DNA from: Coenobita brevimanus
Taxonomy: Eukaryota > Arthropoda > Malacostraca > Decapoda > Coenobitidae
DNA length: 64,000 nucleotides
Assembly (NCBI GenBank): GCA_032717465.1
Contig: CM064632.1
Location: 26,240,212 to 26,304,211, forward strand
Reading direction: 5' to 3'
Shown here: one piece after another, positions 24,827 to 35,389 of the stretch
Position numbering within the stretch: the first letter of the stretch is position 1
Layout: the number at the start of each line of letters is the position of its first letter
Translations under genes and position numbers: made by a program
The notes under the pieces: model-generated
Databases searched by the model: none
Told to the model about the DNA's origin: nothing
The model's input: the letters and a program-made list of their open reading frames with translations, nothing else

Positions 24827-24905
24827 TTTTTCATCTCTTACCTGTGCACTTTTGCCATTCCTACTTTTAAACAATCATTTTAGAAGGAAATTTTGTTTTC
24901 CATTG
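24827..24905 (+). repeat. Copy of the palindrome arm
   Basis: TTTTTTCATCTCTTACCTGT, GCACTTTTGCCATTCCTACT and TTTTAGAAGGAAATTTTGTT repeat the outer part of the right arm at 25949-26022 in direct orientation. Confidence 0.75.
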
Positions 24906-24950
24906 CGTCTAGTGAAAATGTTGGGTGGGAGAGATGGGTTCTCTGTGACC

Positions 24951-25661
24951 CGAAACGTTACAGAATATAAAAAACATTACAGAATATAAAACGTTACAGA
25001 ATATAAAAACGTTACAGAATATAAGAAACGTTACAAATATAAATAACGTTACAGAATATAAAAAATGTTACAGAAACAAAAAAAAAAAACTTTACAGAAT
25101 ATAAAAAAACATTACAAAATATAAAAAACGTTACAGAATATAAAAAGGTACAGAATATAAAAAACGTTATAGAATATAAAAAAACGTTACAGAATATGAA
25201 AAAACGTTACAGAATATAAGAAACGTAACAAATATAAATAACTTTACAGAATATAAAAAAGGTTACAGAAAAGAAAAAAATACTTTACAGAATATAAAAA
25301 ACATTACTGAATATAAAAAAAAACGTTACAGAATATAAAAAGGTACAGAATATAAAAAACGTTATAGAATATAAAAAAACGTTACAGAATATAAGAAACG
25401 TAACAGATATAAATAACTTTACAGAATATAAAAAATGTTACAGAAAATAAAAAAACGTTACAGAATATAAAAACGTTACAGAATATGCAAACGTTACAGA
25501 ATATAAAAAACGTTACAGAATATGAAAACGTTACAGAATATAAAAAACGTTATAGAATATAAAAAGCGATACAGAATATAAAAGTTTCAGAATAAAAAAA
25601 AGTTACAGAATATAAAAAACGTTACAGAATATAGAAAATGTTACGGAATATTAAAAGAATG
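24951..25661. repeat. 19-20 bp satellite (CGTTACAGAATATAAAAAA)
   Basis: About 35 units of CGTTACAGAATATAAAAAA, with small changes mainly in the length of the A run and at the CG. It is flanked by copies of one repeat: direct at 24827-24905, inverted at 25697-25770. Confidence 0.9.
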
Positions 25662-25696
25662 TAACTCTGCTTGTCGCAATGGTTTATATATTTATA

Positions 25697-25763
25697 AAAC
25701 AAAAATTTTCTTCTAAAATTATTGTTAAGAAGTAGGAACTGCAAAAGTGCACAGATGAAGGAT

Positions 25764-25803
<40 letters not shown>

Positions 25804-26022
25804 ATTCAGGATGGTAGGAGATTTGGGGACCTATACCATTACTACACTCCACCAGCTACAAGTCTGTGGCTGTAGTGTGGAATGTAGTAATGGGTATAGG
25901 TCTCCAAATCTCTTCCCATCCCGAATACTCTTTTGTTTCTGCGCTTTTTTCATCTCTTATCTGTGCACTTTTGCCATTCCTACTTCTTAACGATCATTTT
26001 AGAAGAAAATTTTTGTTTTCTA
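25697..26022. repeat. Large palindrome with (AG)n in one arm
   Basis: The left arm (25697-25857) and right arm (25868-26022) are reverse complements over most of their length, with a loop of about 10-20 bp. Matching blocks include AATTTTCTTCTAAAAT, AAAAGTGCACAGATGA and GATTTGGGGACCTATACCAT. The left arm carries an (AG)n insertion at 25769-25802 where the right arm has TTTTGTTTCTGCGC. Confidence 0.8.
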
Positions 26023-26697
26023 GTTTATGATCTCTTTGTGGAAGTATAATTATGCATAAAGCAAGTGTTAGATTTGGACTGACACATGCATAGCATACTG
26101 GAAGACTAAAACAAGGGTGAAAAGAAGTGTTTTGGTACGTTCTTTAACTGTAGATGAGCTGTAGCTAACCAATATTGCTCAAAATGTCATACTTACGAAT
26201 GGCCGCAATGAGGTTTTCAGGCCGTAACTCGCGAACCGTAGCCTGAATGATTTTCTTAACATGAAAAGAAACATCTACACTTGACTGGCAGCGTTTTGGT
26301 ATATAGCACTCTCGTGTACGCCTTTTTGTTTTGTAGTTAGAACCGATGAAGAAGGAAAGACAGAACCATTTCGATATTTTTGCGGTTCGATTTTGCGACA
26401 CCTACGAAAGTTAGCAAGACTTTACGAGTGGTTTTGCATTTGAATAGCGAAGGTCTTTTAGTTCATAAGCTTAGATCTGGGTTTTGCGACCGTTTTCGCG
26501 CAAATGCTCCCATTCCCTATAGAACAAGACTCCATTTTGAACGTGTGCCATTCGTACTTACGAAGTGCTACCGCGCTCCTTGATATATTGTTACGACGAG
26601 GTGGGGCGAAAGGTCCATCTGTCTGCGTGAAGATCAAGGTAAAGTGCGCAGTGGAAACTTTAGTCAAAGGGAGCAACTAACCACACCACGTCATAAG
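26023..26697. other. Unassigned
   Basis: Open frames of 60-80 codons occur on both strands at 26165-26676. None has a recognisable domain or splice context. Confidence 0.35.
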
Positions 26698-27840
26698 CTC
26701 TATCTGTCTATCTATCCATCTATTGCCAGACGCCTCAATCCCATTTGGGGTGGCCACAAACAAATCGCCTCCACGTCGCCCTGTCCCCCGCCATTTCACT
26801 GCCCTGCTCCCATCTCACCCCCCCCTCTCTCATATGCCTCTCTACTCCATCCCTCCATCTCATCCTCGGCCTCCCCCTCCCTCTCCCCCCCTCCACCTCA
26901 CCCACATACACTCTCCTCGTCAGTCTCTCACCCTCCATCCTCTCCACATGGCCAAACCACCTCGGCGTGTTCCTCCTAACGCTTCCTATCACAGCCACAT
27001 CCACACCACAACTCTCCTTCATATTCTCATTTGTCAGCCTGTCTCTCCATGTGACTCCACAGGCTCCTCTTAAATAACTCATTTCCACTGCCCTCACTCT
27101 TGACCTGTGTCCTTCCAACAAAGTCCAAGCTTCACTTCCATACGTTAGAGTTTGTATCACAATAGTGTCATGTAGTAACTTTTTCACTTCCATGCTCACT
27201 TCCCTGTTTCTTATCACTGCTTTCAAGGAACCTGCAACCTTTCTTCCTTGTTGTACCCTTTCAAGCACTTCACCCACCAAACTTCCATCTTTACTCATCA
27301 TACTACCCAAGTACGTAAACTTACTCACATTTTCCAATTCCTCACCATCCAGCCTTATTGTACATTCACTGACTTCACCTCTCTCAAAGACCATCACTTT
27401 ACTCTTCCCTACATTCTCTTTTAGATTCCGTTTCTTACACACACTCCCAAACTCATCCACCAAGCCTTGCAGCTCCCCTTCGTCTTCACTTAACAACACA
27501 GTATCATCTGCAAACAACAGTACAGGGAGTTTCCAAACACTACCCTCTCTCACCAGGGCCACTCCAACATCCACTACCCTACCTTGTACCTCTTTTATTA
27601 CCCCATCCATGTACAGATTGAACAACCCTGGAGACATGACACATGCCTGTTTCAACCCAACCTTCAAAGAGAAAAATTCACTCAGTTCACCATCCACACG
27701 CACTGCAGCCTTAGCACCATCATACATACTCTTCACAGCATTCAGCAACTTCCCATCTACTCCATATTATATTCTTAATACTTTCCACAATCCTTGTCTA
27801 TCCACCCTGTCATATGCTTTCTCCAAATCCATGAAAGCTC
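26698..27840 (-). mobile_element. RTE-like LINE, 5'-truncated copy (copy 3)
   Basis: The element reads on the minus strand from about 27840 and ends at a (TAGA)n tail (26698-26724). The 3' end carries GGCCACCCCAAATGGGATTG and AGGCGTCTGGCAATAGA. It shares most of its sequence with the copy at 56.4-57.8 kb. The upstream endonuclease and the first RT blocks are missing. Confidence 0.85.
26735..27748 (-). CDS. Reverse transcriptase C-terminal fragment of an RTE-like LINE
   Basis: 337 open codons without interruption. The catalytic FADDTVLL block is present near residue 80, preceded by GLKQACVMSPGLFNLYMDG. C-terminal blocks are YLGSMMSKDG, YGSEAWTLLEG, RAVEMSYLRGACGVTW and RWFGHVERM. These mark the thumb and the region beyond it in RTE-type non-LTR retrotransposons. 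The start codon at 27748 is only the first Met in the surviving frame. A small frame change upstream, around 27765, separates it from the preceding RT block with DLEKAYDRV. Parts of an intact protein, including the N-terminal endonuclease, are missing, so it cannot mobilise itself. Confidence 0.85.
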   Translation of the reverse strand: MLNAVKSMYDGAKAAVRVDGELSEFFSLKVGLKQACVMSPGLFNLYMDGVIKEVQGRVVDVGVALVREGSVWKLPVLLFADDTVLLSEDEGELQGLVDEFGSVCKKRNLKENVGKSKVMVFERGEVSECTIRLDGEELENVSKFTYLGSMMSKDGSLVGEVLERVQQGRKVAGSLKAVIRNREVSMEVKKLLHDTIVIQTLTYGSEAWTLLEGHRSRVRAVEMSYLRGACGVTWRDRLTNENMKESCGVDVAVIGSVRRNTPRWFGHVERMEGERLTRRVYVGEVEGGRGRGRPRMRWRDGVERHMREGGVRWEQGSEMAGDRATWRRFVCGHPKWD

Positions 27841-27974
27841 GAAAGGGGGAAAATAGGAGTAGAGTCTAAAACAAATAGCAATGACAAAAAGAGGGAATGA
27901 AACAGGATATTAATACGTAGCTAACACTAAGGCACAGGAACAAAATCAAACAGGTTCGACGAGGATTGGTAAGG

Positions 27975-28590
27975 CTTGTATTCTGGTTGGGTTAGGGGGC
28001 TTTGTAACACATTGATTCTACATTTCAGGCCCCTGTTGCAGTAAGGGTGAGAGTTTAGTGTGCATTGGTTAGGGTTGTATTTGGCTGTGTATGGAGATTC
28101 TGTGACACGATCGAATGGGGCTTTGTAACAAATTAATTCTACATTTCAGGCCCCTGTTGCAGTGAGGGTGAGAGTTTAGTGTGCATTGGTTAGGATTGTA
28201 TTTGGCTGTGTATGGAGATTCTGTGACACTATCGAATGTACAGTCCAGGTCCCTATTTCAGTAAGGGTGAGAGTTTAGTGTGCGTTGGTTAGGGTCATAT
28301 TCTGGTTGGGTTAGGAGATTTGTAACACCCTCAGATATACAGTCCAGGTCCTTATTTTTGAAAGAGTGAGAGACTTGTAACACCCTCAGATATACAGTCC
28401 GGTCCTTATTTTTGAAGGAGTTAGAATGAGATTTGTAACACCCTCAGATGTTTAGCCCAAGTCCTTATTTTTGAAAGAGTGAGAGTGAGACTTGTAACAC
28501 GCTCAGATGTATGGTCCAGGTCCTTATTTTTTAAAGTGAGAGTTTAGTGTGGATTGGTTGGGGTTGTGTTCTGCTGGGTGAGGCACTACG
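27975..28590. repeat. Complex tandem repeat, two unit types (~120 and ~60 bp)
   Basis: Long units (TTTGTAACA, CAGGCCCCTGTTGCAGT, GGGTGAGAGTTTAGTGTGCA) occupy the first ~300 bp. Shorter units (GTAACACCCTCAGATATACA, GTCCAGGTCCTTATTTTTGA) occupy the rest. The shared TTTGTAACAC and GTGAGAG cores suggest that one type came from the other. Confidence 0.8.
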
Positions 28591-28715
28591 GCATCTCATT
28601 CTTAGCGATTTGTTTTCTGTGTTACAGCTTAATGTACTCCTTCAAGGTATCTATGTCCATTTCATATCAATATTTCTTGTATACATAACATTAAGTAATT
28701 TATTAGCGTAGCATG

Positions 28716-29826
28716 TACAGTTGCCTCAAAAAGTTCCTTTACCCCCTAAAAATAGCTCACGTCAAATGTGGCAGCGTCTCATTAGAAACGTAAATATGCA
28801 GAAACGAATGAACACTGTAATCTGCAGACGTGGCCGGTGGGTGTGTAAGCCAGAAATCATAATAGTAAATAAATAGGGAAGCAGGTAACACATCACCAGG
28901 TACAACATTACTGATAGTGTTTATGTATTAATACGAAATACCAATAAGAATATAAATGGAGAAAAAGCAAAACAAAACAAAATAGAAATATAATGAAGGT
29001 TGTCGCATGTATAGTCATCATGCATCAGCCACCGTCACCACAGCGTATGTGTAATCTGGGGTGTTGGGGCTATCTCATGGAGCTTGCTGTGGGACAGTTC
29101 GAAACACTTTATGAATCATAAATCATATGAATACTTATCTAAACATGTGAACTGGAACGTGATTTGGTAACAATGTTTGCCCGTCGGACACTGCCCGCTC
29201 GTGAGGACGAGACCTAACACTACTATCGCGTGCTTTCTGACGTCTCATGAGTAATTACCATTTGTCATACTGGAAATTTCAGACAGTGATTCGAACTGCA
29301 TACGTACTGCATTACTCTGAAACGATACCTCTGTAGAAGTCTTGTGTTGAATAAATAAGTATAGTCCTATATATATAATGTTATTTATTCCCCTTCCACG
29401 TTGTATTGCTTTGGTTTATATATTATTACTACAGTATACGCCTATGATCACACGTTTCCATATGTTTTAAGGTTTATAATGTTTTTTGAACTGTCCCATA
29501 GCATGATCCACGAGACGCACTCAACACCTCAGATTCCACAGTAAGGTGTGGTGTGAGTGGCTGATGTATGATGACTATATCTGCGACAACCTTCATATTT
29601 TTTTTTTATTATGCCATTGCTTGTATTTATATTCCTGTTGGTATGTCGTATCAAAATATAAATTTTCTGGCATATACACCCATCACTGACGTCAGTGGTT
29701 CTAGCGTTCATTCATAAATACGCCTTACGCTACTACTGCGACGTTGCCAGCAATTACTGCTGCGATGGTGCCACATCTTAACGGGGAGGTGCAACATAGG
29801 TAAAGAAACTTTATGAGGTAACTGTA
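28716..29826. mobile_element. Tc1/mariner-like foldback element (non-autonomous)
   Basis: TA (28716-28717) is followed by CAGTTGCCTCAAAAAGTTCC. The reverse complement of the right end reads CAGTTACCTCATAAAGTTTC and is followed by TA (29825-29826). CAGTTGCC-type ends and a TA duplication are typical of the Tc1/mariner superfamily. The inverted repeats are long: pieces such as AAGGTTGTCGCA, TAGTCATCAT and GGGACAGTTC pair between about 28718-29110 and 29480-29824. The interior of some 370 bp has no transposase, so any movement needed an enzyme from elsewhere. Confidence 0.75.
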
Positions 29827-29965
29827 CCTTAATGAACTATAGTCTGACAGATCGAAACGTAGGGTTTTGGTGGAGTCACCCCCTCCCTGCACTGTTGCCA
29901 CGTTTCCGAGCTGACCTCTCCATCAGCGATGACCTTGACACTGTTTCCCTCTTGTGATCTCCGTT

Positions 29966-30105
29966 TTTCTAATACCCCCTATACCCCTGCCACCAACACC
30001 CCCTATACCCCTACCCCCAACAACACCCCCATCAACAACACCCGCTATACCTCCACCACCAACACCTCCTATAAATATAGACCCCCACCATCAACACCTG
30101 TATAA
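29966..30105. repeat. Degenerate ~24-bp repeat (CACCCCCTATACCCC)
   Basis: ACACCCCCTATACCCC and CCACCAACACC blocks alternate with small indels inside the 1.2-kb inverted-repeat element. Confidence 0.7.
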
Positions 30106-30403
30106 TAATTAGCCGTTGATAATTGCTATACTTTTATTGAGAGCATACATTCTACCCTATTGCTCAAACTCCCTAATCTTACAATCCCATCTGTCTTAAT
30201 CCTTCCCACTGCCTTCGTTCCTAAATCCCTTAATTGATCTATTTTTAACCTAAGTGTCCCCACACCTTTTAAACCATTTACCTCTCTGTCACTATTCTCC
30301 ACCATATGTATCAACTTGTATTATATTGTGTATAGAACTTTCATACTGTATGCTGTACTACTGTATAATGTATAAGAATACCCACTGTTTAGTGGAAATA
30401 AAG

Positions 30404-30406
<3 letters not shown>

Positions 30407-30462
<56 letters not shown>
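30407..30462. repeat. (ATT)n then (CT)n
   Basis: It follows GGAAATAAAGTTTT, so an AATAAA lies directly before the (ATT)n. That arrangement could be the 3' tail of a retroposed sequence. Confidence 0.7.
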
Positions 30463-30465
<3 letters not shown>

Positions 30466-31164
30466 AGATTTTGTTATGTGTCATCCATGGTTTTTTACTT
30501 CCATTTTTATGTATGGATTATAATTTTGACTTTATTTCCGCACCACCCTTGAGGTAAAAGTCACGGCGCGTTTTTTTTATAGAGGTTTCCCCAATAGGCC
30601 TAAATCCTGTAGGGGTTGGTGACCTCCCACAGCGTACACACAAACACGTGTCGCGTGAGTGCTGCCACCCCAGAGCTGTTTGATATATTTATTTTAATTA
30701 TGAAAGGATCGCCTCTTCCCACTTTTATCCCTTCAAATTTTCTTGCAATTATACTTGCTAAATTAATTAGCAATGTTAGAAGTGTTGGGGAAGTAAATAA
30801 TAATTAGAATATTTTTAGAGCAACACTGCCAAATTTTTATGCCACGTTTCTCTATTATCGTATAATATAGTATGCAGAATAGTTTTATTCTTCCTTGATA
30901 CATGTCAGCACTTTCATTACAGTTATATTAGTATGAGTTATGTTTATGTATCATTCCTACTACACAAACCACAGGCGTTATACATCGTAGGGTTAGGAAA
31001 CATGGCAATAGTGTAGGGAGGGGGTGACTCCACCCAAACCCTATGTTACGAGGAGGAACACTATAGCAAGGAAGAAGGGCCAGACAGCCTCCTTAACGCT
31101 TTGGCTGCGGGTAGTGCATTTTGGTAGTTTTATTTAAGCTTACAACAGACGATTTAAACTAATA

Positions 31165-31365
31165 TATTTCCTGCTATACCCATTTTTTACTCTAACTTGG
31201 CCTACAATTGCCATCTCTTCATCTCCATCTGTAACAAGAGATCAACACTAGAATATGAAGGGAATGTGTGCTGTATATCGTAGTATTGTCTTTTTCTTCC
31301 ACTGAGCTGTGTGAAGTAGGCTGCAAAAGAACGATAATCTGGGACAATATAATAAAAAAGAGTTA
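31165..31365 (+). repeat. Dispersed repeat R3, copy 2
   Basis: CTATACCCATTTTTTACTCT, AACTTGGCC, AGTATTGTCTTTTTCTTCC and GATAATCTGGGAC align with 17543-17765. A shorter related stretch follows at about 32100-32210. Confidence 0.6.
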
Positions 31366-31417
31366 ATTCAATAGTTCCAAAGGCTGTCTCTTGTGGCACT
31401 TTGTTACGAATTCAGCG

Positions 31418-31606
31418 TTATCATCATTATCGTCGTCATCATCATCATCATCATCATCATCATATCATCATCATTTTCATCAGCAATTTCTTAGTCATCA
31501 TCATCATCATCAGTTTCATCATCAGTATCGTATTCGACATCATCATCATGATCATCACCAGTTTCATTATCAGTATCGTATGCGACATCAGTATCATCAT
31601 CATCAT
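31418..31606. repeat. (ATC)n microsatellite, partly degenerate
   Basis: Pure ATC units at 31435-31460, then CATCATCA blocks separated by TTTCATTATCAGTATCG. Confidence 0.85.
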
Positions 31607-31724
31607 CCGCCTCTTCTTTCCATCGAATGTTGGGCTGAGGGAAAAAAATTAGATGGAAGTCTGTGAGTCGATCCTGAGACTATACAGTTCCAAACCTTTC
31701 ACCCCACCAACAACACCATCAGGC

Positions 31725-31726
<2 letters not shown>

Positions 31727-31768
<42 letters not shown>
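31727..31768. repeat. (GT)n microsatellite
   Basis: About 21 GT units. Confidence 0.9.
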
Positions 31769-31770
<2 letters not shown>

Positions 31771-32383
31771 TTTCATTCCTTTGGCGTCATCGTACTGACA
31801 ATTCCTTGTTGGTGCGGTGTGGTGTGATGCCGTGTAGTGTGGTGGGGTGTGGTGTTGTGTGCTATGATGTAATGCTTGACTAAAAAAGGGTGACTGTGTG
31901 CGGGAAACAGTGATCCACCAGTGCCCTGTGCTTTTTTTATTTTTTCCCCTCTTTTCTTTTCTTCTTTTTTTTTTCTTCTGCTGTGTTCTTTCTTTTCTCA
32001 TTTTCTTTAATTGATTGTGTTGTTTCCTTATTTCACTCAGTTGCACTTTAGCTTGGGCTAATATTCTCTCAGTCTTTGATCCCGAGTTGTTGGAAGCGAT
32101 TATCACTGTTTGACATGAGATTAACCGTAGAACATAATGCTAATCACGATGAAGTGCTATGGGTGGGATGCAAGAGTATAGCCGCTGCAGTATTGTCCCA
32201 TTGTGGCACTTACCCAAGGGGAGAGGCTGCAACAGGACGAAAGTATCTGCTAAATCAAGGTAGACGACTTTATTTTTTCATAATCACATACAGCGGGATA
32301 TTCTTCATCAAGAGTGAGGGGTAAAGAACGTGATATATGGTGATTCTCCATGATACTTTGCGGTTTGGTTTTGTGCTGTGTTG

Positions 32384-32515
32384 CTAGTGGGGGATGCCTT
32401 CAGGTAGTGGCTCCGATGTGACGAGGCGGTGGTACTGCTCATACACATCCAGCTTAATCCCGTCCCTATCCACCGACAAGAGGATGGTAAACAGTAAAAC
32501 AGGGACAGCTTTGGC
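32384..32515 (-). CDS. Possible terminal exon of an unrecognised host gene
   Basis: On the minus strand an AG (complement of 32516-32517) is followed by a 43-codon open stretch ending in TAG (complement of 32384-32386). The C-terminal half reads like normal globular protein (VDRDGIKLDVYEQYHRLVT, then EPLPEG). This is unlike the low-complexity frames around it. A candidate AATAAA lies about 110 bp downstream (complement of 32270-32275). The acceptor's pyrimidine tract is weak. Upstream in gene direction the sequence runs into the 36-bp minisatellite, which would then sit in the last intron. I do not recognise the protein family. A retroposed gene piece or chance are alternatives. Confidence 0.35.
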   Translation of the reverse strand, partial: AKAVPVLLFTILLSVDRDGIKLDVYEQYHRLVTSEPLPEGIPH

Positions 32516-32546
32516 CTACAGTTCACTGGGTTCACATTCAGTACCG

Positions 32547-33035
32547 TGCACAACAATAGCCCATACCATAGCCCAAACACCCTGCACAACAATAGCCCAT
32601 ACCATAGCCCAAACACCCTGCACAACAATAGCCTATACCATAGCCCAAACACCCTGCACAACAATAGCCCATACCATAGCCCAAACACCCTGCACAACAA
32701 TAGCCCATACCATAGCCCAAACACCCTGCACAACAATAGCCTATACCATAGCCCAAACACCCTGCACAACAATAGCCCATACCATAGCCCAAACACCCTG
32801 CACAACAATAGCCCATACCATAGCCCAAACACCCTGCACAACAATAGCCCATACCATACACCCTGCACAACAATAGCCCATACCATAGCCCAAACACCCT
32901 GCACAACAATAGCCCATACCATACACCCTGCACAACAATAGCCCATACCATACACCCTGCACAACAATAGCCCATACCATACACCCTGCACAACAATAGC
33001 CCATACCATAGCCCAAACACTCTGTAGAACAGTAG
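32547..33035. repeat. 36-bp minisatellite with a 29-bp short variant
   Basis: The unit is ACAACAATAGCC + CATACCATAGCC + CAAACACCCTGC. Eight full units are followed by a mix of 29-bp units (a 7-bp deletion, leaving CATACACCC) and full ones. A C-to-T change (CCTATACC for CCCATACC) marks every third full unit in the first part, giving a 108-bp higher-order period. Long frames open on both strands (TLHNNSPYHSPN-type and GLLLCRVFGLWY-type repeats) follow from the 36-bp length and are not taken as genes. Confidence 0.95.
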
Positions 33036-33650
33036 CCTGTAAGGTTAAAGCAAATCCCCGTATTATACTTCCCTGTGGCTCCCCAAGGCTTTTCACACAC
33101 AGCAAAGGAAGCCTAGTATGGCCTTACTTCTTTTTTGTACTTCTACACTTGCTCAGCTTTTTCGTGTTACCTTCAGGCGATTATGTTTTACTTAAGAGTA
33201 ACTTTTTGAACTTGAGAAGTTATATGTAGCCATCACCAAGTCTTGTAATAATACAGGTCTGAAGATGAACAAAAAACGTATGGTGTGATGGGGTTAAAGA
33301 TTCCAGGGAGTGAATGATGAACGGTAGACAAAATGAAAGAGAATAAATTATCGGTAGTAAAGAGTGATGAGAAGGCGATACACGAAGGGCAGAGGAAAGA
33401 GGAGAGGAGAGGAACAGATAAAGGAAAGGAAAAGGAAAACAGCAACAAACTAGAGCACTGGAATTAACAAAGAGAAGAGCGCGAGAACAAAGGCGAATGA
33501 AGAACAGAGACAATAAACCAAGAGGGGGACAAACAAAGAAGAGAGATGACGTAATATATGAAATAAATCATGTTAAATGTTGAATAACAATGAGATTTAA
33601 CAAAATAACAGAGGGGTGAGAAGTAATGAAAAGTAAGCCAAAGAAAAAGA
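33036..33650. other. Unassigned
   Basis: Moderately purine-rich on the plus strand (33290-33540). Open frames on the minus strand are Ser/Leu/Phe-rich and compositional. Confidence 0.4.
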
Positions 33651-33654
33651 TGTA

Positions 33655-34160
33655 ACACCCGTTCCCACCAGTTGGTTTAAGGGTCAAATATTTAACTTTC
33701 CCATGTGACCCTGACTATCAGCTGATTGATCTCAAAACCCAATTACTTTATTTTTGCTTAACCCATTTTATTTCCATCAAGTCGGGTCCAATTCAGATCA
33801 AAATATGACGACCTAGCCGTATGATCTTGAATTTTTACTTTTCCTTGTGACCCTGAACTTCGATTGATTGCTTTCCAAATGGAAATCGTATTGCCTTGTA
33901 TGATCCTAAACCCATCCACGAAGTTTTGTCTAAATCGGGTAACTTTCTCTACTGTCATTGACCTTTGACCTGTTAAAAAAAAAAAAAAAAAAAAAAATCA
34001 CGCCGTTCTCTGATTTTCAACCATTCATCCAGATTTGACCCAAATCGCATTAAAATGGTGTTTGCTGTTTTGATTACACATAAACATATGAATCGAAAAT
34101 TGACCATGCCCTATGACCTTGGCCTTTGAATATCCTAAAGATTGAAGCCTTTCATTCTTT
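33655..34160. repeat. Diverged TGACCTTGAC-type repeat, second block
   Basis: GTGACCCTGA, TTGACCTTTGACC, CCATCCACGAAGTTTTGTCT and AAATCG recur as at 7560-8408. An A tract lies at 33975-34000. Confidence 0.6.
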
Positions 34161-34199
34161 TTTTTACCTTCAGATCTTTCCAGCAAGTTTGCCTGCCCC

Positions 34200-34239
34200 C
34201 CCCAAAAAAAAAAAAAAAAAAATGCGTAAGTTGATCTTC

Positions 34240-34270
<31 letters not shown>

Positions 34271-34367
34271 CCAGGCCTGAGATTCTGACCTCCGATCTCT
34301 TGTTCGAAAAAATAGTCAACCCCTTAGCCGACCCATATCTTTTCTACCAGTATTGGTGTTGTGCTCA

Positions 34368-34435
<68 letters not shown>
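34200..34435. repeat. A tract, T tract and (CA)n
   Basis: A run at 34204-34222, T run at about 34241-34270, and CA units at 34368-34435. Confidence 0.9.
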
Positions 34436-34438
<3 letters not shown>

Positions 34439-35097
34439 TACAGAAACATAACCTTAGCCCTCTTCACGGGCGTGGGTATCAAATTAGGAAAAATTAGCAA
34501 GTGCAAAGAGAAAAAAAAATTAAATACTCCAAAGAAAAGAGAGCTGATGAAAATAGCAGACACTGAAGGAACGCACGGTATGGAAAGTAAACAAAGACTG
34601 GGAAGAAACATAAATAACATATGTGAAAGAGTTGAACGAAAGAGCAGAGAGGGATGCAGAAAAGGAAAGTTGAACAGAGTAAAAATCATACAATTGTCTC
34701 CATAAAAACGTGGGTCACTCGAGGTGGACAGTATGGAGTCCACCGCACCCTTACTGGACTGTGAGTCACTGTGTGGACCAAGATCTAAGGACTGGTAGGT
34801 AGATGTGATAGGAATGGAAGTTTGAAATACAGAGTTAAGCCGTATTCCGTCTGGCATAGGAGGCTCCTAGCATCTCATCCTTAGCGATTCATTTTGCTTA
34901 TTACACTTTGTTTTGCTTATTACACCCTAGCATTTTCCTGTGTATTATTTTTTCGATTTAATGTCGATATTCTGTAGTTTGCATAATGTAGCATATAGGA
35001 GGATATTGAATTGTTAGACTAAATCGCTCAGGAGTAGATGTTATAAAATCGCCAAAAGTGCAGAGAATACGATCCTAGAGAAGAATATGGATTAAAT
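34436..35097. other. Unassigned; short repeat shared with 28.6 kb
   Basis: CTCATCCTTAGCGATTCATT at about 34876 resembles CTCATTCTTAGCGATTTGTT at 28596. Otherwise nothing is recognised. Confidence 0.4.
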
Positions 35098-35355
35098 GAG
35101 GAGGGGGAAGAGGCCAAGCAGGTGAAAGTGAGACAAAGGAAACAGTAGAAAGATGTGTTTCTGGAAGAATGTTACGTGGAAGTTGGAGAAGTGGGTGAAG
35201 GGGTGAGAGGAGAAGTTTGTGAGATAAGAGGGAAGGGGAGAAGAAAGAGAGGCTTGTTTGTCGGAGGGGGAGGGGTGTAATGAAGCGAGTGGTGTGTGTG
35301 GTTGGGGGGGGGGGGAGGATCGATCATTATGAAATGGACGGGGGAAGGAGAAGCT

Positions 35356-35389
<34 letters not shown>

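Larger units (their letters stand above)
29843..31059. mobile_element. Inverted-repeat element of about 1.2 kb, superfamily unknown
   Basis: The left end contains ACGTAGGGTTTTGGTGGAGT and CACCCCCTCCCTGCACTGTT. The reverse complement of the right end contains ACATAGGGTTTGGGTGGAGT and CACCCCCTCCCTACACTATT. The direct repeat ACTATAG flanks both ends (29836-29842 and 31060-31066) and may be a 7-bp target duplication. The interior holds CCCCTATAC repeats, an AATAAA followed by (ATT)n(CT)n, and unassigned sequence, but no transposase. Target duplication of 7-8 bp would suit hAT- or P-like elements. Confidence 0.65.

Noticed and set aside
24951..25661. CRISPR-like array
   Set aside because: Units are contiguous, AT-rich and spacer-free, and the context is a eukaryotic nuclear genome.
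27165..27869. 234-codon plus-strand frame opposite the RT fragment
   Set aside because: It runs antisense to a clear RT frame with FADD and other RT blocks. It has only Ser/Thr/Pro-rich sequence.
32308..33105. Long frames with repeats of GLLLCRVFGLWY or TLHNNSPYHSPN type
   Set aside because: The 36-bp unit is a multiple of three, so frames stay open on both strands without selection. No start, domain or splice evidence.
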